From assembly GCA_964638005.1 (NCBI GenBank), contig CAZWXS010000007.1, positions 6,266 through 70,265 of the forward strand: 64,000 bases of DNA. Direction: 5' to 3'. This stretch comes from JAAYYM01 sp964638005. GTDB lineage: Bacteria; Bacillota; Clostridia; Lachnospirales; Lachnospiraceae. Of the stretch, positions 17,750 to 26,727 are shown piece after piece (positions within the stretch are counted from its first letter, which is position 1; every line of letters begins with the position of its first letter). Both the position numbers and the translations under genes were made by a program. Under the pieces are notes generated by a model. The model ran no database searches. It was given only the letters and a program-made list of their open reading frames with translations, and was not told the DNA's origin.

Positions 17750-18925
17750 TCATCCCTTGAACCAGTGATTCTTTAGAATACCGGCCTTACTGCACGGTCC
17801 CTCTTTAATATCTGTATCTTCTCCCAAATCAAGGCAATTTGCCAGATGCAGTACACTCTCCGCCGCAACACGCGGATTCCACCATTGATGCATCTGCTCA
17901 TATGCCGCACGTCCATATGTTTCCTGCAATGACCTATCCTTCAACAGCATCTCCAGATTCTGTGTCAGGCTTTTCACACTTCCGCTCCTAAAGACAAGTC
18001 CTGTCTCCTGATGCTTGACGAGCCACGGCGTTGCACCGCATGCATGGCTTGCCACAACTGCACAGCCGGCATTCAATGCCTCATATATCACAGACCCCCA
18101 ACCTTCCCAAAAGTTGCTGGTCATAACATAGACATTTGCCAGCGCCATTTTCTCACGCGCTTCCATCGGTGACAGGAAATCTATAAATGTCGTAATGTCA
18201 TCAAGGCCATATTGCTTTGCCATGGCTCGAATCCCTTCGCGTTCCTCTCCCTCTCCGATCATGGTAAGCGTAAAACGATAGCCACGTTCTCGCAGGTGCC
18301 TCGCAGCCTCTATGACCAGATCAGGACGTTTCAGCCTCAACATCCGACCTGCCCAGAGGATTTCTGTCACATCTCCCTGCGGCTTGCCCTTCATCAATGC
18401 ATCCTCATCATATTCCAAATGCTGTGGGAAATATCCGAATTTGTAGCATTTATTAAGATAGCAGCCCATCTTGCGATAATCATATGCTGTATATGCACTG
18501 GCTGCCAAAATGTATAACTTTTTTTTACGATTCTTGATATGAAGCTTGTAATATTTCTTCGTCAGCCGTGGGATAAAAAACTTGATAAAACCTTCTTTCA
18601 GAGGTCGTTCCGAATAACGAAAGGTCAATCGATCTGCTGCAAATCGTCTTTCAACAAATTCTTCCGGTGCCGTCCCCATAACAACGATATCACTGTCATA
18701 TCCAAGCTTCATTGCATGTTCATGATTGTCCTGACTCACATGTGTCTTAAGCACATATCCGGGGACTTCTTCATTCCCCCAGCCCATCCCGGCCCGAAAT
18801 GATTCTATCGGCATTGTCTCTACGAAGGTAAAGCCATCACCCAGCAAACGAAACCACTCATCACATAATGCCTTCTGGTGATGGTTAAAATAATTTGAAA
18901 AAAAGGTGAGTGTCTTAATCTGCAT
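17750..18925 (-). CDS. GT4-family glycosyltransferase
   Basis: A 391-residue GT-B glycosyltransferase. The C-terminal domain shows ILWAGRMLRLKRPDLVIEAA near 195, TMIGEGEEREGI, and the donor-site stretch TSNFWEGWGSVIYEALNAGC near 280, all typical of family 4. The N-terminal acceptor domain is shorter and more divergent, with FFSNYFNHHQKALCDEW at the start, a pattern seen in capsule and exopolysaccharide clusters. It lies within the same-direction gene run, 43 bases before the next GT4 gene. A 56-base gap separates it from the GT2 gene upstream, with no clear promoter. Its sugar is unknown. Confidence 0.87.
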   Translation of the reverse strand: MQIKTLTFFSNYFNHHQKALCDEWFRLLGDGFTFVETMPIESFRAGMGWGNEEVPGYVLKTHVSQDNHEHAMKLGYDSDIVVMGTAPEEFVERRFAADRLTFRYSERPLKEGFIKFFIPRLTKKYYKLHIKNRKKKLYILAASAYTAYDYRKMGCYLNKCYKFGYFPQHLEYDEDALMKGKPQGDVTEILWAGRMLRLKRPDLVIEAARHLRERGYRFTLTMIGEGEEREGIRAMAKQYGLDDITTFIDFLSPMEAREKMALANVYVMTSNFWEGWGSVIYEALNAGCAVVASHACGATPWLVKHQETGLVFRSGSVKSLTQNLEMLLKDRSLQETYGRAAYEQMHQWWNPRVAAESVLHLANCLDLGEDTDIKEGPCSKAGILKNHWFKG

Positions 18926-18981
18926 GCTTCCATAATCCCTTCAGTACATCAAATGTTTTGTAACTATATCGTAATACAGTA

Positions 18982-19722
18982 TTATCTCGCCACAAGCTTT
19001 ACCGCTTCCATAGCAATACACTCAACTATATAAAAACGAGAATAGCCATTGTTTCGGTATATCCCATACTTTATCCGGATACGCTCCATCGCCTTTCGAA
19101 TACTCTTTTCGTGGCTCGTCCCATTCATACGAAAGTTGGCCAACACCTCATTTACGACTTCAATATGTGCCCCACTCTTCTTAAGGCGCAGAATCAAGTC
19201 ATAATCATCATGAATCGTATCGCATCTATATTCATATTGGTCATACATGTGCTTCGTAATAAAGGTAGTCGGATGATTCCAGTCTCTTGAAGTTGCATAC
19301 TTTCTGTTTCTTGCACGCTTGACAAACGTCCTGCCGGTCGGAAAATGCATCCTAAGGTCTGCAAAAAACAAATCATAGCCCTGTTCTTCATAACATCTGA
19401 CCGCACACTCCAAAGCATTAGGCTCATACCAGTCATCACTGTTGATCATGCCGATCAGCTCGCCCGAAGCAAGACGGATCCCCTTATTCATCGCATCGTA
19501 TATCCCGTTATCCTTTTCCGAAATAACGCTGTATTTGACTCCTTTTTTGTCGAATCTAGCTTGATATTCCTGTATAACCTCAAGTGTACTGTCCTCAGAC
19601 TGTCCGTCTACAATGATATATTCCACAGGCGCATAACTTTGATTCAAAACCGATTCAATTGTATCGCGGATCGTAGCCGCACTATTATAAGTCACGGTAA
19701 TGATACTGACCGTTGTATTCAT
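18982..19722 (-). CDS. GT2-family glycosyltransferase (WcaA-like)
   Basis: A 246-residue inverting glycosyltransferase of family 2. It has the usual SIITVTYNSAATIRDTIESVLNQ start, IIVDGQSEDST, and MINSDDWYEPNA for the DXD-type metal site. A DRTLQ-type or WNHPTTFITK segment lies further on. It has no membrane helix and acts in the cytoplasm on the lipid-linked repeat unit. I start at the ATG at 19722, with GAGG 9 bases upstream; a GTG at 19740 that overlaps the preceding stop is also possible. It follows the initiating transferase gene directly, so it may add an early sugar of the repeat. Confidence 0.85.
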   Translation of the reverse strand: MNTTVSIITVTYNSAATIRDTIESVLNQSYAPVEYIIVDGQSEDSTLEVIQEYQARFDKKGVKYSVISEKDNGIYDAMNKGIRLASGELIGMINSDDWYEPNALECAVRCYEEQGYDLFFADLRMHFPTGRTFVKRARNRKYATSRDWNHPTTFITKHMYDQYEYRCDTIHDDYDLILRLKKSGAHIEVVNEVLANFRMNGTSHEKSIRKAMERIRIKYGIYRNNGYSRFYIVECIAMEAVKLVAR

Positions 19723-19736
19723 GGTGTTCATCCTCA

Positions 19737-21158
19737 TCACTCATTCTTTGCCTGACCATCATTTGACTCTTCTGCCTGCTCCGGGTGCTCCTCCTGCAAT
19801 CCTTCCGAAAATGCCGCAGTGGAATCTTCTGCATTGAACAATACCAGAACTGTCTGAAACAATAATTGTATGTCCTTAAGGATGCTGTAATTTTCAATAT
19901 ACATCAAATCCAACATCAGCTTATCTCTTGAAGATGTATTATATTTACCGATAATCTGTGCGTTTCCGGTCAGCCCCGCCTTCATGCGCAGACGATATCG
20001 GAACTCCGGCATCTCTTTTGTATAATCCTCTACATTCTCAAGCATCTCCGGACGTGGTCCGACGAGGCTCATATCACCTTTCAAAATATTATAGAACTGA
20101 GGCAGCTCATCAATTCTGTATTTGCGCAGAAACTTTCCGACAGATGTCACTCTGTCATCATCATCTGTGACAGAATAGTTCTCGACATGCTCCTTCATGG
20201 TACGAAACTTATAGATCAAAAAGACCTTACCGTTCACAGTTGCTCTTTTCTGTTTAAAGAGTACACTTCCACCATCATTTTTCTTGATACAGACAGCACT
20301 GATCAACAGAATCGGACTTGTAATCAGCAATGCGATTGCAGAAATAAAAATGTCCATAAGTCTCTTGATGATGCGCTGTTCATAGGTAATCGTATGAAAT
20401 TGAGAAGAAAAGAACGACATATCGTCTATGACAACCTGCTTGGAATTACGCTCCAATATATCTGCAATATGCGGATTGAAGTATATATTCTTGAGATTCT
20501 GGTAACAGAAATCAACAATCCTTGTTCTGGAATCCACCGGCACATCATAGAGAAACACTGTGTTGACCTCCAGCATCCTGTTCTCCAGATGAACCTCCCT
20601 ATAATCAATGATTTCTGTCACACAATATCGTTTTTGAAAATCCGCAAGTGCTCCTGCTACACGCTTCGCCTCTTGTATGTCTGAGGTTATGATGAGACAT
20701 GTCTCTGCCTCTTTAATCCAAAAGTAAAACGAATTCCCCGCATACGTCATCAAGATATAGATTATAATCTGTACAATCATTACAAGAAATAGAATGCCTA
20801 GATTCTCAATTTTAAAGGTTCTGTTGTTGGCATCATTGGTTTTCATGATAATCAACTGAAAATATGTAATCAGGTCTGTAATGATTCCCGCCAGAGATAA
20901 AGAGAATATGATCTGCTTTGACTTACGGATGCCCACATCGTATTTCCCATAGATACCTGTCAGCAAAAACAGGATAATCACATAGGTGGAGAGCGTAATC
21001 GCTGCCGTTCTTGAAAGTGTAATGATCTCTCTGTTGTCAATCGCAAACAACAGAAAGAACGCTGCAAGTGCTGCAACGTACATGACAAATTCAAACAAGA
21101 GTATGATACTCTTTTCAAATCTGACGCATATCTCTTTCCATGTGTATTTCTTCTTCAT
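19737..21158 (-). CDS. Polyprenyl glycosylphosphotransferase (WbaP/CpsE-type initiating transferase)
   Basis: A 473-residue membrane enzyme that starts repeat-unit synthesis by moving a sugar-1-phosphate, usually hexose, from a UDP-sugar to undecaprenyl phosphate. Residues 1 to about 130 hold four or five membrane helices, followed by a soluble middle domain and one more helix near 265-290. The C-terminal catalytic domain has KRATVNGKVFLIYKFRTM, the LPQFYNILKGDMSLVGPRPE signature, and GLTGNAQIIGKYN. I start at the ATG at 21158, with GAGG 8 bases upstream, next to the stop of the GT4 gene. It is the initiating enzyme for the 32888-12855 part of the cluster. A second enzyme of this type is at 49632-51008. 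Confidence 0.92.
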   Translation of the reverse strand: MKKKYTWKEICVRFEKSIILLFEFVMYVAALAAFFLLFAIDNREIITLSRTAAITLSTYVIILFLLTGIYGKYDVGIRKSKQIIFSLSLAGIITDLITYFQLIIMKTNDANNRTFKIENLGILFLVMIVQIIIYILMTYAGNSFYFWIKEAETCLIITSDIQEAKRVAGALADFQKRYCVTEIIDYREVHLENRMLEVNTVFLYDVPVDSRTRIVDFCYQNLKNIYFNPHIADILERNSKQVVIDDMSFFSSQFHTITYEQRIIKRLMDIFISAIALLITSPILLISAVCIKKNDGGSVLFKQKRATVNGKVFLIYKFRTMKEHVENYSVTDDDDRVTSVGKFLRKYRIDELPQFYNILKGDMSLVGPRPEMLENVEDYTKEMPEFRYRLRMKAGLTGNAQIIGKYNTSSRDKLMLDLMYIENYSILKDIQLLFQTVLVLFNAEDSTAAFSEGLQEEHPEQAEESNDGQAKNE

Positions 21159-21168
21159 ATCTGAATCC

Positions 21169-22485
21169 TCAAAAAGCATCGTACACTTCTGAAATATATT
21201 CTGTATAACGTCTCTCTTTGCTGTATAGCATTGCACGATTGACACATTGTTCTCTCGTGAAGTTCACTCCACGTTGTGCAATGATCCTCTCAATCGCCGC
21301 CAAAACTCCCTGGATGCTGTTACGATCCACAGCGATTCCACATGTCTCGTCCAAACTCTCCGGACTGCCTCCTGCCTTAAATGTAACCACAGGCGTACCA
21401 CAGGCAAGTGCTTCGATGTTCGTAGTCGGAAAGGTATCTTCAAGTGTCAAGTTCACATATACATCTGCCATGGAATACAGAGCCGCCAGCTCTTCAATGC
21501 TGTCTGTCTTTGATAATCCGATGATAGACTCCGGCAATTGCGATAACTGCTCATCATTCAATCCCAACAGAATAATTGCATACCTGTCACTCAGTGACTT
21601 GGCAAGTGCTTCAAACTGTGCAAGACCCTTACGCTCTCTCCATGGATTGGCTACTCCGAGCAATATGAACTTACCGCGCAGATTCAACTGATTCTTGAGC
21701 TGGAAGATAATGTTCTCATCCTTCCGTTCCTCCTGCATCGGATGGAACCGTTCCAATTCAATACCCGTCGGAATCACCACTGTATGATATTTCCCCAGAA
21801 AAGACTGCTGTACTCTCGCCTCCAACCAATGTGAAGGAGTTACGATCGTCATATCATCAAATCCGGTAAACAATTCCTTCTTTTGTATATAGTTCTTCTT
21901 GGAACTGTCTTTGAACCATGACCTTGGATACTCTGCAAGCTGTTCACAGCCGTCGCACTCTGACATCCACTTGTTGCAGCCGATATATTCAAAGTGTGTG
22001 CAATGTCCCGTAAAGCTCCAACAGTCATGCAGTGTCCAAATAATCCTGCGACCGGAGCCCTTCAAGTATTCAAACAATAGTTTTATATTCAAATAGTATC
22101 CGTGAACATTGTGCAGATGCACGATATCCGGATTATAGTCTTCGATTACCTTAATGAATTCTCGCGTTGCACGTGCCGAAAAGAAGCCCTGACGATCTGT
22201 CAGCCTGCTCATAGCTCCATGAAAATAAACCTCTTGATCATTTCCGATGCGGTATGCACGATATCCTTCCGGCACCGTCCCTCTGCCATAAGCAAGCATA
22301 CAGGTATACCCGTGTTCTTCAAGCACATCGTACAGTCCCGTCATAATACGGCCTACGCTTCCCGTGCCGCAGACAGTATTGATCAGAAGAACTTTTCTGT
22401 TCTCCATGACATTCAGCTCACCCAGCTTTTCCTGCGTAATCACATCTACCTGTTCAATTGAATCATCTATCTCAAATCTATCCAT
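21169..22485 (-). CDS. GT4-family glycosyltransferase
   Basis: A 438-residue GT-B enzyme. The acceptor domain has NTVCGTGSVGRIMTGLYDVL and IVHLHNVHGYYLN, followed by a Cys-rich CNKWMSECDGC stretch that is common in WcaC- and Cps-type family 4 enzymes. The donor domain has LLGVANPWRERKGL and the VYVNLTLEDTFPTTNIEALACGTPVV signature region with its conserved acidic residues. The ATG at 22485 is preceded by GGGAG; a TTG four codons earlier is a weaker option. About 30 residues precede the Rossmann-like start, a longer N-terminus than usual. It sits between the CMP-transferase fusion gene and the initiating transferase gene. Confidence 0.88.
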   Translation of the reverse strand: MDRFEIDDSIEQVDVITQEKLGELNVMENRKVLLINTVCGTGSVGRIMTGLYDVLEEHGYTCMLAYGRGTVPEGYRAYRIGNDQEVYFHGAMSRLTDRQGFFSARATREFIKVIEDYNPDIVHLHNVHGYYLNIKLLFEYLKGSGRRIIWTLHDCWSFTGHCTHFEYIGCNKWMSECDGCEQLAEYPRSWFKDSSKKNYIQKKELFTGFDDMTIVTPSHWLEARVQQSFLGKYHTVVIPTGIELERFHPMQEERKDENIIFQLKNQLNLRGKFILLGVANPWRERKGLAQFEALAKSLSDRYAIILLGLNDEQLSQLPESIIGLSKTDSIEELAALYSMADVYVNLTLEDTFPTTNIEALACGTPVVTFKAGGSPESLDETCGIAVDRNSIQGVLAAIERIIAQRGVNFTREQCVNRAMLYSKERRYTEYISEVYDAF

Positions 22486-22503
22486 ATATACTCCCAAAAG
22501 TGG

Positions 22504-24150
22504 CTAATTATTGTCCTCTGTCTCACCCAAGATCAGTCTGATGACCCTCTGCTGTCCTTTATGAAACTCTCTCGCCAACTGCAGATTCCGCATTTCCTTA
22601 CGAACCTTCGGTGTATCGATCAACCATCTGACCGTCTGTACAATTGTCGTTTCATCCTGTTCACTTCCGATACCCAGATTGATGAAACCATTCTGAATCC
22701 CTGCAAATACATGCTCAGCTTCGCGCTCGTTCTGTGCCAGAACAATTGCCGGAACACCCATACTGGCAAGCTCATAAACCGTTCTTCCCTGTGATGTAAT
22801 CGCCAGATCCATCTTGTTCATATAAGCACTTACACGCTTCACATCCGTATGTACATAGATGTTATGCGCCTCATCATTTATCATCTTATCCTTATTTCCA
22901 TAGGCAAATCCAATCAGGAAATGGAAGTTCACATGCGGATACTTGCCATGCAGCGTCTTGCAAATCTCGTAGAGACGACCCGTAAGATCCGAAGGATCCT
23001 CTCCACCGAAGATTACCATGACATTCTCAACTTCCTCCGAGAAATCCTTAGGTGTCTCCTCTAAAAACTCATCTCTGATACAGAAGTATTTTGAACCATA
23101 ATATTCATTATGCAGCTTTTCTCCTTTTTCATACAATGCATTGATTACTGCATCCGCATATTTGGCTCCTGCACCTATGTCTTCAAAATTTACGACACGA
23201 TCCGCATATTGAATGACCATTTTCATATATGCTTCCGTCGTATTCAATATATCATTTACCAAAATGTCCGGCTTATATTCAGCTAACACCTGCTCAAATT
23301 CTGTATCATTCTCTATAACCTTGACCGGAAAGAAGGATTCTTTCAGTTTCTTGATTCCCATTTCTGAGTCCTTATCAATGACAAACAGGAACTGATGTCC
23401 CGTCAACTTATATGCAAACGTCAGACAACGGTAGATATGTCCCATTCCAAGCTGTGGCTTGCCTACAGTACGGAAGATGATCTTCTTGCGCTTCATGATA
23501 CTCTCTGCCACGATCCAGTCTGCCTCTGTATCAATGTCCACAGCCTCATCTGCCGATATTTCAAAGATATTGATCTTCTGCCCGATTCTGCCTGCCTCCG
23601 ATACACACGCCCTGCGTGTAATCAAAAAGCCACCTGTCTCCACATAGTTCTTTGGAAGCTCCTGTGAATTTAGCCGCTTCTCATAATTCTTGACAATCTG
23701 CCCTTCTTCCTCGCGCCATGACAGATGCGGATTGTTCATTGCAGAAATGATGGTATCATACTCGGAATTCTCAAAGAATTCTATCGCTCTTTTCAATGTC
23801 TGAGCCTGCAATGTCGGAGAGGTTGCCTGCATTGTGATGACTGTATCATATTTCACCTTATGCTCCTTCTCCATTTCGAGAAGTGCATGATTGATAACCG
23901 GATCTAATGTGACTCTGTCGGTTGCCAGCTCCTTGGGACGATTGATTACGGTAACGCCCAGTTTGCCGACAATTCCGCCAAGCTCCTCGTCATCGGTGGA
24001 CACCGCGATATCTACATCTATATATTCTCTGAGATTTTTGGCATTCTGTAATGCATAATAAATAAGCGGCCTGCCGCACATCAGTCTGACATTCTTTCGC
24101 GGTATTCTCTTTGAACCGCCGCGAGCGGGAATTACAATCAATGTTTTCAT
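22504..24150 (-). CDS. CMP-nonulosonate cytidylyltransferase fused to PseG-like hydrolase
   Basis: A 548-residue bifunctional protein. Residues 1 to about 222 are a NeuA/PseF/LegF-type CMP-sugar synthetase with IPARGGSKRIPRKN at 7-20, AVSTDDEELG, and TMQATSPT. Residues about 223-545 are a GT-B fold domain like PseG, the hydrolase that removes UDP from a 2,4-diacetamido sugar. It keeps GMGHIYRCL (235-243) with the catalytic His238, and TSQGRTVYELASMGVPA. The first activity makes the CMP-activated nonulosonic acid and the second makes the precursor for the synthase encoded at 25603-26709. The ATG at 24150 has AGAGG 7 bases upstream. The gene for the flippase lies between the two nonulosonate genes. 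Whether the acid is pseudaminic, legionaminic or related cannot be read from the sequence. Confidence 0.88.
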   Translation of the reverse strand: MKTLIVIPARGGSKRIPRKNVRLMCGRPLIYYALQNAKNLREYIDVDIAVSTDDEELGGIVGKLGVTVINRPKELATDRVTLDPVINHALLEMEKEHKVKYDTVITMQATSPTLQAQTLKRAIEFFENSEYDTIISAMNNPHLSWREEEGQIVKNYEKRLNSQELPKNYVETGGFLITRRACVSEAGRIGQKINIFEISADEAVDIDTEADWIVAESIMKRKKIIFRTVGKPQLGMGHIYRCLTFAYKLTGHQFLFVIDKDSEMGIKKLKESFFPVKVIENDTEFEQVLAEYKPDILVNDILNTTEAYMKMVIQYADRVVNFEDIGAGAKYADAVINALYEKGEKLHNEYYGSKYFCIRDEFLEETPKDFSEEVENVMVIFGGEDPSDLTGRLYEICKTLHGKYPHVNFHFLIGFAYGNKDKMINDEAHNIYVHTDVKRVSAYMNKMDLAITSQGRTVYELASMGVPAIVLAQNEREAEHVFAGIQNGFINLGIGSEQDETTIVQTVRWLIDTPKVRKEMRNLQLAREFHKGQQRVIRLILGETEDNN

Positions 24151-24166
24151 TACTTTTCCTCTTTGA

Positions 24167-25603
24167 TCAGTCACGGGTCTTCCCGAATCTGTTCTTAACA
24201 ATATTTACTCCGTACATTATATCACGTCTTTTGATAATTGCAAAAATTCCGAGAATCACAGTTGCAAAAGCGTACCGCGGCAGAATGGTATCATAAAGCA
24301 TTGTCAAGGCAAGTCCGATAACAAGTGCAAGCGCCATCATAAAAAACATGAATATATTGGCATATACCTTTTCCTTTAAAACAAACCTCGTTGCTATATA
24401 ATGGAACAGCATCAGAAACAAGTAACATATCAGTGTAGTGTATGCCGCCGCAATATATCCAAAACGTGATATCGCCACATAATTCAGTACTACATTCAAG
24501 ACTGCCGCCATAATGGAGCTTGCTGCAATCAACGGTGTCTTTTTATAAAACAGCTCTATATTGACATAATTTGTGTAATAATACTGTGCCAATGTACCAA
24601 GCGCTACCGGCGGAATCACCATCTTTGCGACCCAATAATCCTCTGAACCCAATATCATCACGATCTCCGGCGCTACCATGATAAACCCTACTGTCAAAAA
24701 AACTCCCAAAACGAGCAGTTTTTTATTTGCAACGCGGATTTGATCCCGATTGCCTGCATCCAACTGCTCATAAAGCCACGGAAGCCATGCCTGTCCGATT
24801 GCGTTGGTAAACATAGAAAGCATTGTCGCGATACCATACCCCCACGAATACCATCCTGCTTCCTGATCAGAACATAACTCTCTGATCATAATCGTATCAA
24901 TATGTGCAAGCAGTATCAGAGAAAGAGCATGTGGTATCATCGGAAGACCTATTTTCAATGCATAAATCCAATATTCCTTATTAAAGAAGGTCTTTCCTTG
25001 TTTCAGTATTTTATAGTAAAAATAGATACCGACCAAAAAAGTCATGCTCAAAGCACCCAGTATCTTGCCCACATAACGCGCATTGTTAAAAACCAACATC
25101 AGAAGAATCGACATAACGACCGTTCCGATACATATAACCGCAGAGGTTATGATACTCTTCTTGTATGCGTATTCGTATTTGTATTTTTGAAGCATATACT
25201 CAACAGATGGCGATATGATCAAGTATACAAACAATACAATAATCAGCGGCACTTCATATTTCATCAGTGCAGATAACTGTTCCCTAAAAATAGCCGCTAC
25301 AATCAGCATACAAAAAGCAAAGCTGCTGGAAAGCGCCTGCAGTGATGACATGAACTCATCAAATCTATCCTTAAAATCTATCTTTGCACGCCCAATGCTG
25401 TATACGATACACAGACATGTAAATACATTGAATATCTCTATCCAAACATTAAACGTATTGGCAATTCCGTAGTCGCCCTCCGACAGCATCCTCGTATAGA
25501 TTGGGGATGTGATGATTCCGACCGCCCGAATCGCAACACTGGAAATAGTATACCAAAAACCGGCCTTTACGGCGGTCTTCCCTATCGATTCTGTTCCCGA
25601 CAT
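24167..25603 (-). CDS. Oligosaccharide flippase (Wzx-like)
   Basis: A 478-residue membrane protein with about fourteen hydrophobic segments. It has the family start TAVKAGFWYTISSVAIRAVG and ITSPIYTRMLSEGDYGI, and a second conserved half with the polysaccharide-biosynthesis C-terminal repeat. It flips undecaprenyl-linked oligosaccharide units. Its start codon overlaps the stop of the NeuB-like gene by one base (TAATG), and the CMP-transferase fusion gene follows after 16 bases. This close packing suggests that its cargo carries the nonulosonic acid. It is the second of three flippases in the window. Confidence 0.9.
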   Translation of the reverse strand: MSGTESIGKTAVKAGFWYTISSVAIRAVGIITSPIYTRMLSEGDYGIANTFNVWIEIFNVFTCLCIVYSIGRAKIDFKDRFDEFMSSLQALSSSFAFCMLIVAAIFREQLSALMKYEVPLIIVLFVYLIISPSVEYMLQKYKYEYAYKKSIITSAVICIGTVVMSILLMLVFNNARYVGKILGALSMTFLVGIYFYYKILKQGKTFFNKEYWIYALKIGLPMIPHALSLILLAHIDTIMIRELCSDQEAGWYSWGYGIATMLSMFTNAIGQAWLPWLYEQLDAGNRDQIRVANKKLLVLGVFLTVGFIMVAPEIVMILGSEDYWVAKMVIPPVALGTLAQYYYTNYVNIELFYKKTPLIAASSIMAAVLNVVLNYVAISRFGYIAAAYTTLICYLFLMLFHYIATRFVLKEKVYANIFMFFMMALALVIGLALTMLYDTILPRYAFATVILGIFAIIKRRDIMYGVNIVKNRFGKTRD

Positions 25604-26709
25604 TATTTTATCATCCCATCATGTTCGCAGTTTGCCTTGCTTGCTATGAATTCATCTGTGAGGATTGTATCTTCCTCGATCGTCGTTGTCGCTATCATGC
25701 CAATAATCTCAGACACTCTCACAGGTGAGATTCCCGTTCCCGGACGCTTATAGGTCAGCATCTCTTCCGTAATTACAGTACCCGCAGGTATCCTGACCGC
25801 AGATACAATAGAGCGTCTTGCATTCTGCCTGGCGATCTTCTCCGTTTCCAGACACTTGATTTCTCCGCTGCCGCGAATCAGATTCAAATATTCGATACCT
25901 GCAAGAATGCGTCTTGCATCCTCCGGATCCATTCCGTGATAATGATCATTGCCCGTAAGTGTCTTATCAAGCGTATAATGCTTCTCCACGCACAGCGCAC
26001 CCAGATTATAAGCTGTCTTGATGACCTCACAATCTTCAGTCGGCTTCGTGTGATCCGAGTAGCCAATCACTAAATCCGGAAATTGCTTTGCCAATGAGGC
26101 AATCTTATTCAGATTCGCATCTGCAAGCGGTGTCGGATATTCCAATACACAATGCATCAATATGATCATCTGATCATTGTACTTACGAATTGCATCAAGT
26201 GCCGCTTCGATTTCGAATAGTTCCGATGCTCCGACAGAAACCATCATCGGCTTATTTTTCTTCGCCTGATGCTCTATAAAAGGCAAATTTGAAAGATCGG
26301 AGGAGGAAATCTTGTACACCTCCATCAGCTCATCCAGATAATCTGCTGATTCATAGTCAAATGCAGTAGAGAAAAATTCTATACCCAGGGAATCTGCATA
26401 TTCCTTCAATTCCTTATATTCAGGATATCCAAAGGCATCAAACTTCTTGAAGAGTTCGTATTGAGAAGTTGTCGGTTCTTCCGTTGTATCCCAATAGGAC
26501 GGAGAAGCCTTGGCTGCAAGTGTTTCGGCCTTATAGGTCTGAAATTTCACTGCATGAATCCCTGCGTCTGCGGCCCTCTTCACCATGAGCTTGGCCGCCT
26601 CCATAGAAGTGATTCCCTCTTTTGCCGCTATATCATAGTAATTTACCCCTATTTCCGCAATCAATACAAATTGTCCCTGTTCCAGTCTCTTACAGATTGT
26701 ACTTCCCAT
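25603..26709 (-). CDS. N-acetylneuraminate/nonulosonate synthase (NeuB family)
   Basis: A 368-residue enzyme of the NeuB/PseI/LegI family. It condenses phosphoenolpyruvate with a six-carbon amino sugar to give a nine-carbon sialic-acid-like sugar. The TIM-barrel part shows LIAEIGVNYYDI near 16, AVKFQTYKAETL, and KHYTLDKTLTGNDHYHGMDP. The C-terminal SAF (antifreeze-like) domain starts near 300 with ARQNARRSIVSA and IPAGTVITEEML. The ATG at 26709 has AAGGAG 7 bases upstream. The product would be activated by the fusion protein encoded two genes downstream. The genes that make the amino-sugar substrate are not adjacent, though PglF/PglE-like genes at 40024-43057 could supply part of it. Confidence 0.92.
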   Translation of the reverse strand: MGSTICKRLEQGQFVLIAEIGVNYYDIAAKEGITSMEAAKLMVKRAADAGIHAVKFQTYKAETLAAKASPSYWDTTEEPTTSQYELFKKFDAFGYPEYKELKEYADSLGIEFFSTAFDYESADYLDELMEVYKISSSDLSNLPFIEHQAKKNKPMMVSVGASELFEIEAALDAIRKYNDQMIILMHCVLEYPTPLADANLNKIASLAKQFPDLVIGYSDHTKPTEDCEVIKTAYNLGALCVEKHYTLDKTLTGNDHYHGMDPEDARRILAGIEYLNLIRGSGEIKCLETEKIARQNARRSIVSAVRIPAGTVITEEMLTYKRPGTGISPVRVSEIIGMIATTTIEEDTILTDEFIASKANCEHDGMIK

Positions 26710-26727
26710 AATCAATCTCCTTGCCCT

